DNA of 64,000 bases from the NCBI RefSeq assembly GCF_021532315.1, contig NZ_JAKGAO010000027.1, positions 27,314 to 91,313 of the forward strand, written 5' to 3'. Below the pieces are notes generated by a model. The model saw only the letters and a list, made by a program, of their open reading frames with translations, searched no databases and was not told the DNA's origin. This DNA comes from Paenibacillus tarimensis (GTDB taxonomy: Bacteria > Bacillota > Bacilli > Paenibacillales > Paenibacillaceae). Position numbers and translations under genes: made by a program. Below are positions 40,956 to 48,794 of the stretch, in pieces; within the stretch, counting starts at the first letter, position 1; the number at the start of each line of letters is the position of its first letter.

Positions 40956-42017
40956 TTAGACATTTACGTGTCCGACCGACCAGTCTTCAAGCGGCAGGCC
41001 AGGATCGGCCTTCATATCAAGGCTCGTGAACTCGCCGCGAACCCACTTCAGGTGGGCAGCGGCTCCGATCATCGCTGCGTTATCCGTACATAAGGACAGC
41101 GGTGGAATCAGCAGCGGAATTCCCTTCTCCTCGCAGCGCGCTTGCAGGGCTGCGCGCAGGCCGCCGTTAGCCGCTACGCCGCCGCACAGCAGCAGCTGCC
41201 TTGCCCCGAATTGCTTCACAGCACGCAGCGCCTTCGTAACGAGTACATCAATAACCGATTCTTGGAACCCTCTTGCAAGCGCAGCCGTGTTCAGCTCTTC
41301 GCCTTTCATCCGTGTCTGGTTAATGACGGCCAGCACGGCTGATTTAAGGCCGCTAAAGCTGAAGTCATAAGAATCCGTCTCCAGCCAAGCCCGCGGCAGC
41401 TCACGTACCTCTGCCGACTGCTGCGCCAAACGGTCCACATGCGGCCCTCCCGGGTAAGGGAAGTTAAGAGCGCGTGCCACCTTATCGTAGGCCTCACCGA
41501 CGGCATCGTCACGTGTGCGGCCAATCATTCGAAACTCCCCTTCCCGCTCCAAAAGCACAAGCTCCGTATGACCGCCTGAGACAACCAGTGCCAAGGAAGG
41601 ATAAACAATATCATCGACCAGATTATTCGCATAGATGTGTCCGGCAATATGATGGGTTCCAATCAGCGGAATATCCAGCGCCATAGCCAGACTCTTGGCG
41701 GCTACGATTCCAACCAGCAGCGCGCCGACCAGGCCTGGACCCTGCGTCACAGCAACAGCCGACAGGTCATGGAGCTTAATCCCCGCTTCCTTAACTGCAG
41801 CTTCCATCATCAGGGTGATGACCTCCACATGCTTGCGGGAGGCAATCTCCGGCACAACACCGCCAAACTGGCGGTGTGTCTCAATCTGGCTCGAAACCAG
41901 GTTGGATATAATCTCTTTACCGCCGCGTACAACAGCTACCGATGTTTCGTCGCAGCTGGTTTCAATGGCCAATATCAGTTCTTCACCGGGTTGTCCGGCC
42001 GTCCGGGCTGCCGTCAA
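40956..42017 (-). CDS. tsaD: tRNA t6A37 threonylcarbamoyltransferase, TsaD
   Basis: 353 aa of the Kae1/TsaD family. The ASKHA-fold motifs are ILAIETSCDETSVAV, HHIAGHIYAN (metal-binding His pair HIAGH), VSGGHTEL and a later LCGGVAANGGLR. With TsaB and TsaE it transfers threonylcarbamoyl onto A37 of ANN-decoding tRNAs. TTG start with GGGGAGG nine bases upstream; the gene overlaps the end of rimI by 35 bases. Last gene of the tsaE-tsaB-rimI-tsaD operon, the Bacillus ydiB-ydiC-ydiD-ydiE order. Confidence 0.95.
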   Translation of the reverse strand: MTAARTAGQPGEELILAIETSCDETSVAVVRGGKEIISNLVSSQIETHRQFGGVVPEIASRKHVEVITLMMEAAVKEAGIKLHDLSAVAVTQGPGLVGALLVGIVAAKSLAMALDIPLIGTHHIAGHIYANNLVDDIVYPSLALVVSGGHTELVLLEREGEFRMIGRTRDDAVGEAYDKVARALNFPYPGGPHVDRLAQQSAEVRELPRAWLETDSYDFSFSGLKSAVLAVINQTRMKGEELNTAALARGFQESVIDVLVTKALRAVKQFGARQLLLCGGVAANGGLRAALQARCEEKGIPLLIPPLSLCTDNAAMIGAAAHLKWVRGEFTSLDMKADPGLPLEDWSVGHVNV

Positions 42018-42528
42018 AGCTGTTCGCCTCCCCTTCCGTTAGATCCGCCCACATAATCAGAGCGTCTTCCTGGTTATCCGTATAATAGCGGGGGCGCAGA
42101 CCGCTAGGCTTGAAGCCGAATTTTCGGTATAAATTCTGGGCTGGTTCATTGGAAACCCGGACCTCCAGCGTAATCGCACGGGAACCGTACTGGACCGCTG
42201 TCTTCAGAATTTCTTTCATCAGCAGGTTGCCGAGCCCGCGTCCTCTAAAGGTCTCCCGAATCGCTATATTCGTGATATGCGCTTCATCGATGATCGTCCA
42301 CATGCCGCCGTAGCCAATAATTCTGGCATCAAGCTCCATAACAATGTATCGCGCAAAGTGATTATGCTTCAATTCATTCAGGAACGCCTCGGGAGACCAG
42401 GGCGCTGTGAACGATTCCCGCTCAATTTCCGTAATCGCCGGGATATCATCAAGCTCCATCCGGCGGAAGGAAACCTCCGGCTCCGGACGGGTCACCGCTG
42501 CACTTGATGCCTGATCCATTCTCCTCAT
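41983..42528 (-). CDS. rimI: GNAT N-acetyltransferase, RimI-like
   Basis: 181 aa with the GNAT acetyl-CoA motif A (IAIRETFRGRGLGNLLMKEIL, the R-x-x-G-x-G/A loop) and the NEPAQNLYRKFGFKPSGLRPRYY C-terminal block of RimI, which acetylates the N-terminus of ribosomal protein S18. Position between tsaB and tsaD is the Firmicutes norm. The ATG at 42528 overlaps the tsaB stop as ATGA; an ATG three codons later is an alternative. Confidence 0.9.
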   Translation of the reverse strand: MRRMDQASSAAVTRPEPEVSFRRMELDDIPAITEIERESFTAPWSPEAFLNELKHNHFARYIVMELDARIIGYGGMWTIIDEAHITNIAIRETFRGRGLGNLLMKEILKTAVQYGSRAITLEVRVSNEPAQNLYRKFGFKPSGLRPRYYTDNQEDALIMWADLTEGEANSFDGSPDGRTTR

Positions 42529-43325
42529 CCCCCCTGCTGCCTGGCGGCGGCAAGCTTGGCTTCCGCTTCCGCAAGCTGTGTGTAATTAGGTACAAAGCTG
42601 TGAACGTCATCCTGTTCACCGCGAAGCAGGCGCTCTGCCCCCAGCATGCCCAGCGAGCGTCCTTCCATACTGCTTGCCGCAATCCGGACTTCTACCGGTG
42701 TACCGGTTAATGAAGCTGCCAAGCGCTCGGCCTCTTCCTCATGCAACGAAGGGTCGCCCCCTATTCGAATGATGGCTGGCGTTTCCTGTAAAGCCAGCTC
42801 CAGCAGCTCATCCACCCACTCCCGCATCAAGCGGATTCCATCCGGGCGACGGCGCTGCCAGCCCTCAGCACCCGCTTCGAACAGACCGCTGTACACCTGT
42901 CCCCTTCGGGCATCCATCAGCGGGATATACCACTGCTTCGTCGTTCCCTCAAGCTGAGCCTCCGAGCCCTCACGGAACGCTCCATAAGCGAGCGCCTCAA
43001 GGCTGGATACGCCAATCAGCGGCTTGTCCCACACCCAGGCCAGCGTCTTGCCGACCGTTACAGCAATCCGCATGCCGGTATAGGAGCCCGGTCCCTGACC
43101 CACAGTAATTCCGTCTACGCCGGATGCGTCCAGTCCCGCTTCAAGAAGCAGCTGCTGAACCTTCGATACGGTCAGAACGGAATGGTTCCGCTCAGCAAAC
43201 GACTGAATGTCCGCCAGCGTGTTCCCGCCGTGAACGACAGCCGCCGCCAAAGCCGCCGTCGAAGTATCGAGCGCCAGAATGACAGGTGAACCCTCCTTGT
43301 AAACTCCTTCTTGCTGTACTGTCAT
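42525..43325 (-). CDS. tsaB: tRNA t6A biosynthesis protein TsaB
   Basis: 266 aa, the YeaZ/TsaB paralogue of TsaD that bridges TsaD and TsaE. ILALDTSTAALAAAVV at the start and VGQGPGSYTGMRIAV are diagnostic. Start at the ATG overlapping tsaE's stop (ATGA), with AAGGAGGG six bases upstream; a 12-codon extension is rejected. It lacks the metal-binding histidines of TsaD, as expected. Confidence 0.93.
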   Translation of the reverse strand: MTVQQEGVYKEGSPVILALDTSTAALAAAVVHGGNTLADIQSFAERNHSVLTVSKVQQLLLEAGLDASGVDGITVGQGPGSYTGMRIAVTVGKTLAWVWDKPLIGVSSLEALAYGAFREGSEAQLEGTTKQWYIPLMDARRGQVYSGLFEAGAEGWQRRRPDGIRLMREWVDELLELALQETPAIIRIGGDPSLHEEEAERLAASLTGTPVEVRIAASSMEGRSLGMLGAERLLRGEQDDVHSFVPNYTQLAEAEAKLAAARQQGG

Positions 43326-43813
43326 ACCTGACCCTCCTTCTCCTGCAGCTGCCTGCACCAATGCGTGTATGGCTCCCCAAGCCCCCTAATCCGGAACCGG
43401 CGGCCGTCATCCTCAATCAGTGAAATAAACAGCTCAATCCGGTTATCCGGCAGCAGCTCCGGAATCAGGCTTGCCCATTCCACGATCGTTACGCCCTCGC
43501 CGTAAAAATAATCATCGAGCCCAAGCTCATCGGCCTCCATTTGGGAGAGCCGGTATACATCCATATGATAAAAGGGCATGACAGCCCCCTCGTACTCCTT
43601 GATTATTGTAAAAGTAGGGCTGTTAACGACCCCCGCAACACCGATCGCCCTCGCGAAGGCCTGCGAGAAGAACGTTTTTCCGGCCCCCAAATCACCGTCG
43701 AGTGTAATTACAGTCCCTGGAACTGACCGGGCTGCAAGCTCTTCAGCCAAACGGATTGTCCCGGGCGGGTCCCAGGCTGTCCACTCCAATTCTTCGCTAT
43801 TCCTAAGTTCCAT
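43322..43813 (-). CDS. tsaE: tRNA t6A biosynthesis ATPase TsaE
   Basis: 163-aa YjeE/TsaE ATPase. P-loop GDLGAGKTFFSQAFARA lies around residues 40-55, then SPTFTIIKEY and the VYRLSQMEADELGLDDYFYGEGVTIVEWA block. It drives turnover of the TsaB-TsaD complex. First gene of the operon, with about 130 bases between it and the YitT-family terminator downstream region on the other side. Confidence 0.93.
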   Translation of the reverse strand: MELRNSEELEWTAWDPPGTIRLAEELAARSVPGTVITLDGDLGAGKTFFSQAFARAIGVAGVVNSPTFTIIKEYEGAVMPFYHMDVYRLSQMEADELGLDDYFYGEGVTIVEWASLIPELLPDNRIELFISLIEDDGRRFRIRGLGEPYTHWCRQLQEKEGQV

Positions 43814-43899
43814 GACTGCCCTTCACCCGTTCATTCTGAGATAGACCGCGGCAATATGCGGTATTTTGCCTTTAATTATAGCGATACGCCCCTCAACCC

Positions 43900-43950
43900 G
43901 CAACAAAGCAGGGCAGCGCATCCACCAATGCGGACGACGGGCTGCCCTGC
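43900..43950 (-). terminator. Terminator after the YitT gene
   Basis: GCAGGGCAGC/GCTGCCCTGC stem with a long, imperfect inner loop, then TTTGTTG on the minus strand, just past the stop at 43954. Confidence 0.6.
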
Positions 43951-43953
43951 AGA

Positions 43954-44823
43954 CTAGTGAATATCCTTCTTCTTGAAACGGCCGCCCCGGACATCATGAA
44001 TATTGCCAATAGCCAGGAAGGCACTAGGGTCGAGCTCCTGCACAATCGACTTCAGCTTGGCTTCTTCCAGACGGGTTATCACACAGAAGATCACCTTCTT
44101 GTTGTCACCAGTGAAGGCGCCCTCACCGTGCATATACGTCACACCCCGGCCCAGTCGGCTTATGATTGCAGCCCCAAGCTCCTCATGCTCATCGCTGATG
44201 ATCCAAACCGACTTGGACTCATCCAGGCCTTCTATGGTCACATCCATCGTCTTGTAGGCAATAAAGTACGCTAGAATAGAGTACATGGCACTTTCCCAGT
44301 TGAACACGAAGCCGGCGCTCAGCAGGATGAACAGATTGAAAAACATGACAATCTCTCCAACCGAGAAGGGGGACGCCTTGCTGATCAAAATCGCGACAAT
44401 CTCTGTCCCGTCGAGTGAACCGCCAAAACGGATGACAAGACCCACCCCGATTCCAAGGATAACGCCGCCAAATATAGCAGCTAGTATTTCTGTGATTTCG
44501 ACCGGTTTAACATAGTGGAGCAGATATGTACTAATGGATAATACCGCTACCCCATACAGGGTAGACATTGCAAACGTCTTGCCGATTTGCTTATAGCCAA
44601 GAAACAGAAACGGCAGATTGATAAGGAACAGATAAAGTCCGAGCGGAAGCGGTGTGAGCTCAGAGAGCATAATGGAAATACCGGTGATTCCGCCATCAAT
44701 AATTTCATTAGGCACCAGGAAAATCTCAAGTGATACCGCCATCAATAATGCGCCAATAGTAATGAATACAATCCGTGTAAAAATCTCCAGCTTGGATAAG
44801 CCTGTATGCTGCTGTCGTACCGT
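43954..44823 (-). CDS. YitT-family membrane protein with apparent ACG start
   Basis: DUF161/YitT membrane protein with about five helices (VFITIGALLMAVSLEIFLVPN, LGLYLFLINLPFLFLGY, ILAAIFGGVILGIGVGLVIRF) and a C-terminal DUF2179-type cytoplasmic domain (GRGVTYMHGEGAFTGDNKKVIFCVI). Family members are around 280-290 aa. The nearest in-frame standard start (TTG-ATG near 44745) would delete most of the first helix. The reading frame stays open upstream to an ACG at 44821-44823, six bases after AGGAGGAG, giving 289 aa with N-terminus (M)VRQQHTGLSKLEIFTRIVF. The gene either uses ACG or carries a recent ATG-to-ACG change. Function unknown. Confidence 0.75.
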   Translation of the reverse strand, partial: TVRQQHTGLSKLEIFTRIVFITIGALLMAVSLEIFLVPNEIIDGGITGISIMLSELTPLPLGLYLFLINLPFLFLGYKQIGKTFAMSTLYGVAVLSISTYLLHYVKPVEITEILAAIFGGVILGIGVGLVIRFGGSLDGTEIVAILISKASPFSVGEIVMFFNLFILLSAGFVFNWESAMYSILAYFIAYKTMDVTIEGLDESKSVWIISDEHEELGAAIISRLGRGVTYMHGEGAFTGDNKKVIFCVITRLEEAKLKSIVQELDPSAFLAIGNIHDVRGGRFKKKDIH

Positions 44824-44902
44824 AAGCCACTCCTCCTCATATCGTGTCTTTTCCTATTGTACCGTACATGAGAGGAATGGAGAATGCTAACTGCTAAGTG
44901 CA

Positions 44903-44931
44903 TTGTCAGATGCCTCTGCATGACGTACACT
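44903..44931 (+). promoter_or_regulatory. Sigma-A-like promoter for the small gene at 44979
   Basis: TTGTCA, 17 bases, TACACT (five and four matches of six), with the ribosome site AAGGAG downstream. Confidence 0.4.
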
Positions 44932-44978
44932 AGAGTAGAATCACTAATCAATCTTTCTGTTAAGGAGTGTTACACGAA

Positions 44979-45206
44979 ATGAGCCGTAAACGAACCAAAC
45001 CCGCAGAACCTCAGCCGCAGCATAAGTTGGATGCTACCCGCAGCAGTTGGACGCGCAAGCCTCACACCCAGATTGTCCCAAATAAAAAAGCAGAACAGCG
45101 CCGTATGCGTTGCCGGAGAGGCAATTCAGACGGCGCTGTTGTGTTTACGGGTCGCCCTCTCACCCCAAGGGCTATTGGGGAATTCCAAGCATTCCGGGTA
45201 TCGTAA
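44979..45206 (+). CDS. Small basic protein (about 75 aa), uncertain
   Basis: ATG at 44979 preceded by AAGGAG (11 bases) and by a plausible promoter. The product MSRKRTKPAEPQPQHKLDAT... is very basic, with the segment TRKPHTQIVPNKKAEQRRMR that recalls small conserved Firmicutes proteins carrying a TQVVP-K-K block. The 3' third encodes the terminator hairpin of the converging deacetylase and its last codons overlap that gene, so the real end may differ or the C-terminus may be unimportant. Function unknown. Confidence 0.4.
   Translation: MSRKRTKPAEPQPQHKLDATRSSWTRKPHTQIVPNKKAEQRRMRCRRGNSDGAVVFTGRPLTPRAIGEFQAFRVS
45081..45140 (-). terminator. Terminator after the deacetylase gene
   Basis: AACAGCGCCGT/ACGGCGCTGTT stem with a 25-base loop, followed on the minus strand by CTGCTTTTTTATTT. 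It lies within the open frame of the small plus-strand gene. Confidence 0.7.
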
Positions 45207-46128
45207 CGAAACGAACCCCGTCTCTCTTGAGCTTGGCCACAATCTCTGGAACCGCCTGTACGGTACCGGTCAGATCCTGGCCCACTCCTCCGCCTGAATG
45301 CTGCAGAACGATGGCTCCCGGCCCGATATGGGCAAGCACATTAACGGCCACCTGCTCACGGTTCAGGTTCTTCCAATCCAGCGAATCAACATTCCAGTTT
45401 ACCACCCGGCGCTTATTGCTAGCCAGCCATTTGATCTGTTCCTCAGAAATGTTGCCGTACGGAGGACGGACAAAGCTCGGTGCATACCCGGTATACGCTT
45501 TAACCAGCCGGTCTGTCTTCTGAATTTCCTCCCGGAACCGCGCGTCTGACAGCTTAATAAAGTTCGGGTGGCTGTACGAATGGTTCCCTACGACATGGCC
45601 CTCTGCTACAATTCTCCGCATCACATCAGGGTGCGCTTCAATCCGGTTGCCTACACAGAAGAACGTCGCTTTGACACCGGCTTTCTTCAGCGCGTCGAGG
45701 ACGAGCGGTGTAAACACGGCATCAGGCGCATCGTCAAAGGTTAAAGCAACTTCCCTCCGGCCCTCTGAGCCGCTGAGCACGAACGTGCTCGGGTATTTGC
45801 GGTGCAGATCGGCAAGCGACATCGGAGCAGGCTCCCGGATTTGCTCTTCAAGACCATCCTCAAGCTCCGGTGTCGATGCTTGTAATCGCATCAGACTGCT
45901 GTCCGCCCCGGCCGATTGCTGACTCGTCCGGTTCACGCCAGCTCCACCCCCAGAGTTTTCCTCCTGCTGCAACCTACCCTGCTCAGGAACTGGTGCACTG
46001 TGCTCCTGCCTGATCTCCTTCCGCATCTGCTGGCGCAGCTCCATACCCGAAGGTCCGGTATTGGTATTCGTGCAAGCTGCCATCAGTATGAGGCTCACGC
46101 CGCTGATAATGGTTATAATTTTCTTCAC
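45172..46128 (-). CDS. Polysaccharide deacetylase lipoprotein
   Basis: 318 aa. A lipobox (LILMAAC, Cys at about residue 19) anchors it to the outer membrane face. A 100-residue, Gln/Glu-rich linker leads to a NodB-type CE4 domain: TFDDAP, HSYSHP (metal histidines HxxxH), RPPYGN and a final HSGGG. The first motif is usually TFDDGP, and Ala replaces Gly here; the aspartates are kept. It probably removes acetyl groups from peptidoglycan or another N-acetyl sugar polymer. Confidence 0.87.
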   Translation of the reverse strand: MKKIITIISGVSLILMAACTNTNTGPSGMELRQQMRKEIRQEHSAPVPEQGRLQQEENSGGGAGVNRTSQQSAGADSSLMRLQASTPELEDGLEEQIREPAPMSLADLHRKYPSTFVLSGSEGRREVALTFDDAPDAVFTPLVLDALKKAGVKATFFCVGNRIEAHPDVMRRIVAEGHVVGNHSYSHPNFIKLSDARFREEIQKTDRLVKAYTGYAPSFVRPPYGNISEEQIKWLASNKRRVVNWNVDSLDWKNLNREQVAVNVLAHIGPGAIVLQHSGGGVGQDLTGTVQAVPEIVAKLKRDGVRFVTIPGMLGIPQ

Positions 46129-46166
46129 TTGCGTTATCCTCCCTCCGCATTGAGGCTTTCCGTCTG

Positions 46167-46352
46167 TTAACGTGCAGGCTCTGTTAGTTTATCTACTGGC
46201 ACCTTCTGGGTTTCTTTCCGGTCATCCAGCACCTGCACGGTTGCCGTTCCGTTACCCGCATCCACCTCATCGATCCATACCGAGTCGCCTAGATAATGAA
46301 CAGGATATGTTTCCTTGGCATTTATAATTTCCAGTGCACGTTCTACGTTCAT
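46167..46352 (-). CDS. sspH: H-type small acid-soluble spore protein
   Basis: 61 aa. MNVERALEIINAKETYPVHYLGDSVWIDEVD with ATVQVLDDRKETQKVPVDKL matches the SspH family in length and pattern. It is a minor spore-core protein made in the forespore. The preceding 62-aa gene lies 41 bases upstream and shares the strand; both should be read from the sigma-G-like promoter at 46623-46652. Confidence 0.85.
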   Translation of the reverse strand: MNVERALEIINAKETYPVHYLGDSVWIDEVDAGNGTATVQVLDDRKETQKVPVDKLTEPAR

Positions 46353-46393
46353 CTCTTATTCCTCCTTGTCTAAAGCCTTGAGGGCATACCTAT

Positions 46394-46582
46394 CTACTCT
46401 TGCGGTTCATCCATGGTATCGGTTGTCGTTTCACCAATCAGGGCATTATGCACCGTTACTTGGCCGCCGCCCAATCCTTCATTAGTCATGCGGTCAATAT
46501 CCATAAAATGATCATCTCGGCCCTCGTTCTTGGCATCCTTGGCTGCCTGCTGGCCGGATGATGAATTACCTGCTTCAACCAT
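46394..46582 (-). CDS. Small acidic protein, probably spore-related
   Basis: 62 aa, hydrophilic, with the pattern NSSSGQQAAKDAKNEGRDDHFMDIDRMTNEGLGGGQVTVHN; no membrane segment. I know no named family. AAGGAGG stands at proper spacing before the ATG. Position directly behind a sigma-G-like promoter and ahead of sspH argues for expression in the forespore. Confidence 0.65.
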   Translation of the reverse strand: MVEAGNSSSGQQAAKDAKNEGRDDHFMDIDRMTNEGLGGGQVTVHNALIGETTTDTMDEPQE

Positions 46583-46622
46583 AACTGAAATCCTCCTTAC
46601 AGGCGTTTAGGGTACTGGGTAA

Positions 46623-46652
46623 AAATATGCCCTTTCCGGTTGGATTTCATGC
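46623..46652 (-). promoter_or_regulatory. Sigma-G-like promoter of the sspH operon
   Basis: GCATG, 18 bases, CATATTT on the minus strand: the -35 fits GHATR exactly, spacing is 18, and the -10 differs from CATXHTA only in its last base. It lies about 40 bases upstream of the 62-aa gene. Confidence 0.55.
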
Positions 46653-46748
46653 ATTCAGGGAACACTTGTAACGAAAGAGTCAGCCGGGTAAGTCCTTATT
46701 CATTCAGCACATTATTGCAAACTTATCTACTGAAGGAGGCCGTAAATT

Positions 46749-47777
46749 ATGCATACCGTCTGGAAGGGTGCCATCAGCTTTGGACTTGTCCATGTTCCAA
46801 TCAAGATGTTCTCCGCTACTGAAGACAAGGATATCTCCATGCGCATGCTCCATAAGACATGCGGGGGACCGATCAGTTATGTCAAGCAGTGCCAAAACTG
46901 CAATGTCGATGTGAACGCTGAGGATATCGTCAAAGGCTACGAATACGAGAAGGGACGGTTCGTGCGGTTTGAGAAGGAGGAGCTGGAGCAGCTGACCACA
47001 GATGCCACGAAGACAATACAGATTCTGGACTTCGTCGATCTGGAGGAAATCGACCCGATTTATTTTCAGAAAACCTACTACCTCTCACCCGATCAGGCAG
47101 GCGGCAATGCTTATAACCTTCTGCTCGAAGCCATGAAGCAGTCGGGCCGGATCGGAATTGCGAAGATATCAATCCGTTCCAAGAGCAGTCTCGCTGCCAT
47201 CCGGGTTATGGATAACTGTCTGGCTATGGAAACGATCTTCTATCCCGATGAAATCCGGCCGATCTCACAGGTTCCCGGTCTGCCGGAAGCCGTCTCCGCC
47301 AACGAGAAGGAGCTCAGCATGGCGTCACTTCTGATCGAGCAGCTGTCATCACCGTTTGAACCGGATAAGTACACCGACGATTACCGGTCACGGCTGATGG
47401 AGATGATCCAGGCCAAAATCGCGGGCGAGGAGATTCATGTCGCTCCTGAGCAGCAGCGCACCAACGTCGTGGATCTGATGGCTGCCCTTCAGGCGAGCCT
47501 GGAGGCCGTCAGTGTACCTGCGGCAGAGCCTTCCGCCGCGGCAGATAAGGGTGCTGCCAAGGACAAGAAGCGAGCCAAAGGTGACAAGAAGGCGGCAGCG
47601 GAAGCGGCCGAGGAAGCAGCGGAAGCGCTTATTAACGCGGAAGAGGGCATATCCGGTCGGCGTAAAACAGTCGCGGATGCGGAAGAACCATTAACGATTA
47701 ATGCCGCAGGCGACATTGAGCCTTCTCCAAAACCGCGTAAAGGCGGCAAGAAGAAGGCTAAGGAGACTGTCTCCTGA
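46749..47777 (+). CDS. ku: Ku protein of bacterial non-homologous end joining
   Basis: 342 aa. The Ku core begins MHTVWKGAISFGLVHVPIKM and includes LHKTCGGPISYVKQCQNC, YFQKTYYLSPDQAGG, KISIRSKSSLAAIR and YTDDYRSRLMEMI. Homodimeric Ku binds DNA ends and recruits LigD. An Ala/Lys-rich tail of about 90 residues (KDKKRAKGDKKAAAEAAEEAAEAL) follows, a feature known to help Ku bind DNA and ligase. AAGGAGG lies before the ATG. Ligase and polymerase genes follow in the same unit; in Bacillus this system works in spores under sigma-G, but no convincing sigma-G promoter is visible here. Confidence 0.95.
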   Translation: MHTVWKGAISFGLVHVPIKMFSATEDKDISMRMLHKTCGGPISYVKQCQNCNVDVNAEDIVKGYEYEKGRFVRFEKEELEQLTTDATKTIQILDFVDLEEIDPIYFQKTYYLSPDQAGGNAYNLLLEAMKQSGRIGIAKISIRSKSSLAAIRVMDNCLAMETIFYPDEIRPISQVPGLPEAVSANEKELSMASLLIEQLSSPFEPDKYTDDYRSRLMEMIQAKIAGEEIHVAPEQQRTNVVDLMAALQASLEAVSVPAAEPSAAADKGAAKDKKRAKGDKKAAAEAAEEAAEALINAEEGISGRRKTVADAEEPLTINAAGDIEPSPKPRKGGKKKAKETVS

Positions 47778-47779
47778 CC

Positions 47780-48787
47780 ATGGCCGGGAAAAGAAATACG
47801 CCGCCGGCTCTTGAAGGTGCTGCCCCAGCGGCGGCGGTTAGCACCGGTACCGGATGGCCACCCCTGCCGGCCGAGCCGATGGCACCCATCCGGGAAGAAT
47901 CCCTCCCTGCAGGGAGTGACTGGTGCTACCAGCTCAAGTGGGACGGAGTACGCATGCTGGCCAGGCTTGACGGAGCAGGCGGTGTTGAGCTGTATTCGAA
48001 GCAGCTGCTGGCAAAGAACAGCACCTACCCGGAGCTTGCGGCCATGCTGAAGGAAGTCTCCGGGCAGCTCGGCTCCTGCCTGCTGGACGGCGAGTTGGTC
48101 TATTGGGACAGCAGCAGGCCAGTCTTTCAAAAGGTGCTGCAGCGGGAGCGAATGCGCGGGCCCGGAAGGCAGGCAGGCCAGGATCAGCATGGTCTGCTGT
48201 ATGTCTTGTTTGATCTGCTGCATGATCAGGGCCGGGACCTGCGTTCACTCCCCTATGAAGAACGGTACAGGCTGCTTCAGAAGAAGTGGCCCAAGCGGGC
48301 GGGCATGATGCTGGTCACAGACATGTTTGATAATGGACAAGCCTTATGGCAGTGGGTGGAGAAGAATGGCTGGGAAGGGGTCGTCAGCAAGCGGAAGTCT
48401 TCACCCTACCGTGAAGGGAAGAAGCACCGCGACTGGCTGAAGAAGAAGACAGCCCTGCTGCTTGAGGTTAATATTGTAGGCATCAAGCTGAGGGACAACC
48501 GGGTGGCCAGTCTGATTATGGCGCTGGACGGCAGCTTCATCGGCAGCGTTTCCCTGGGATTAAACGAGCAGATGAAGCAGTTGCTGCTGAGCGGTATCCA
48601 GGCAGGCGGCCAGCTTCAACCAACTGAGGCAAACCCGCTGGGGAGGCTGCCGCAGGAGCTGAAGGGCGAGAATGTCGTGTGGCTGAAGCAGCCCTTCGTC
48701 TGCACGGTAACGGGGCTGGAGATGACATCGGCCGGATTGCTTCGCCATCCCCAGCTGGCCGGATTCGGAAGACAGGAAGGACGGTGA
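47780..48787 (+). CDS. ATP-dependent DNA ligase (LigD ligase domain as a separate protein)
   Basis: 335 aa. The nucleotidyl-transfer lysine lies in QLKWDGVRML (motif I KxDG), followed by LLDGELVYWD (motif III region), VLFDLLHDQG, and EGVVSKRKSSPYREGKKHRDWLKKK (motifs IV-V), then an OB-fold region. It seals breaks held by Ku. In Bacillus subtilis the ligase is fused with a polymerase in LigD (YkoU, about 610 aa); here it is a separate gene, two bases after Ku. Confidence 0.92.
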   Translation: MAGKRNTPPALEGAAPAAAVSTGTGWPPLPAEPMAPIREESLPAGSDWCYQLKWDGVRMLARLDGAGGVELYSKQLLAKNSTYPELAAMLKEVSGQLGSCLLDGELVYWDSSRPVFQKVLQRERMRGPGRQAGQDQHGLLYVLFDLLHDQGRDLRSLPYEERYRLLQKKWPKRAGMMLVTDMFDNGQALWQWVEKNGWEGVVSKRKSSPYREGKKHRDWLKKKTALLLEVNIVGIKLRDNRVASLIMALDGSFIGSVSLGLNEQMKQLLLSGIQAGGQLQPTEANPLGRLPQELKGENVVWLKQPFVCTVTGLEMTSAGLLRHPQLAGFGRQEGR

Positions 48788-48794
48788 GGAAAGC

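Noticed and set aside
46660..46748. Sigma-G promoter for ku
   Set aside because: A CATTATT -10-like element exists at 46710, but no GHATR element lies 18 bases upstream.
47489..48223. 244-aa minus-strand frame over Ku and ligase
   Set aside because: Antisense to two well-supported genes and without a recognised domain.
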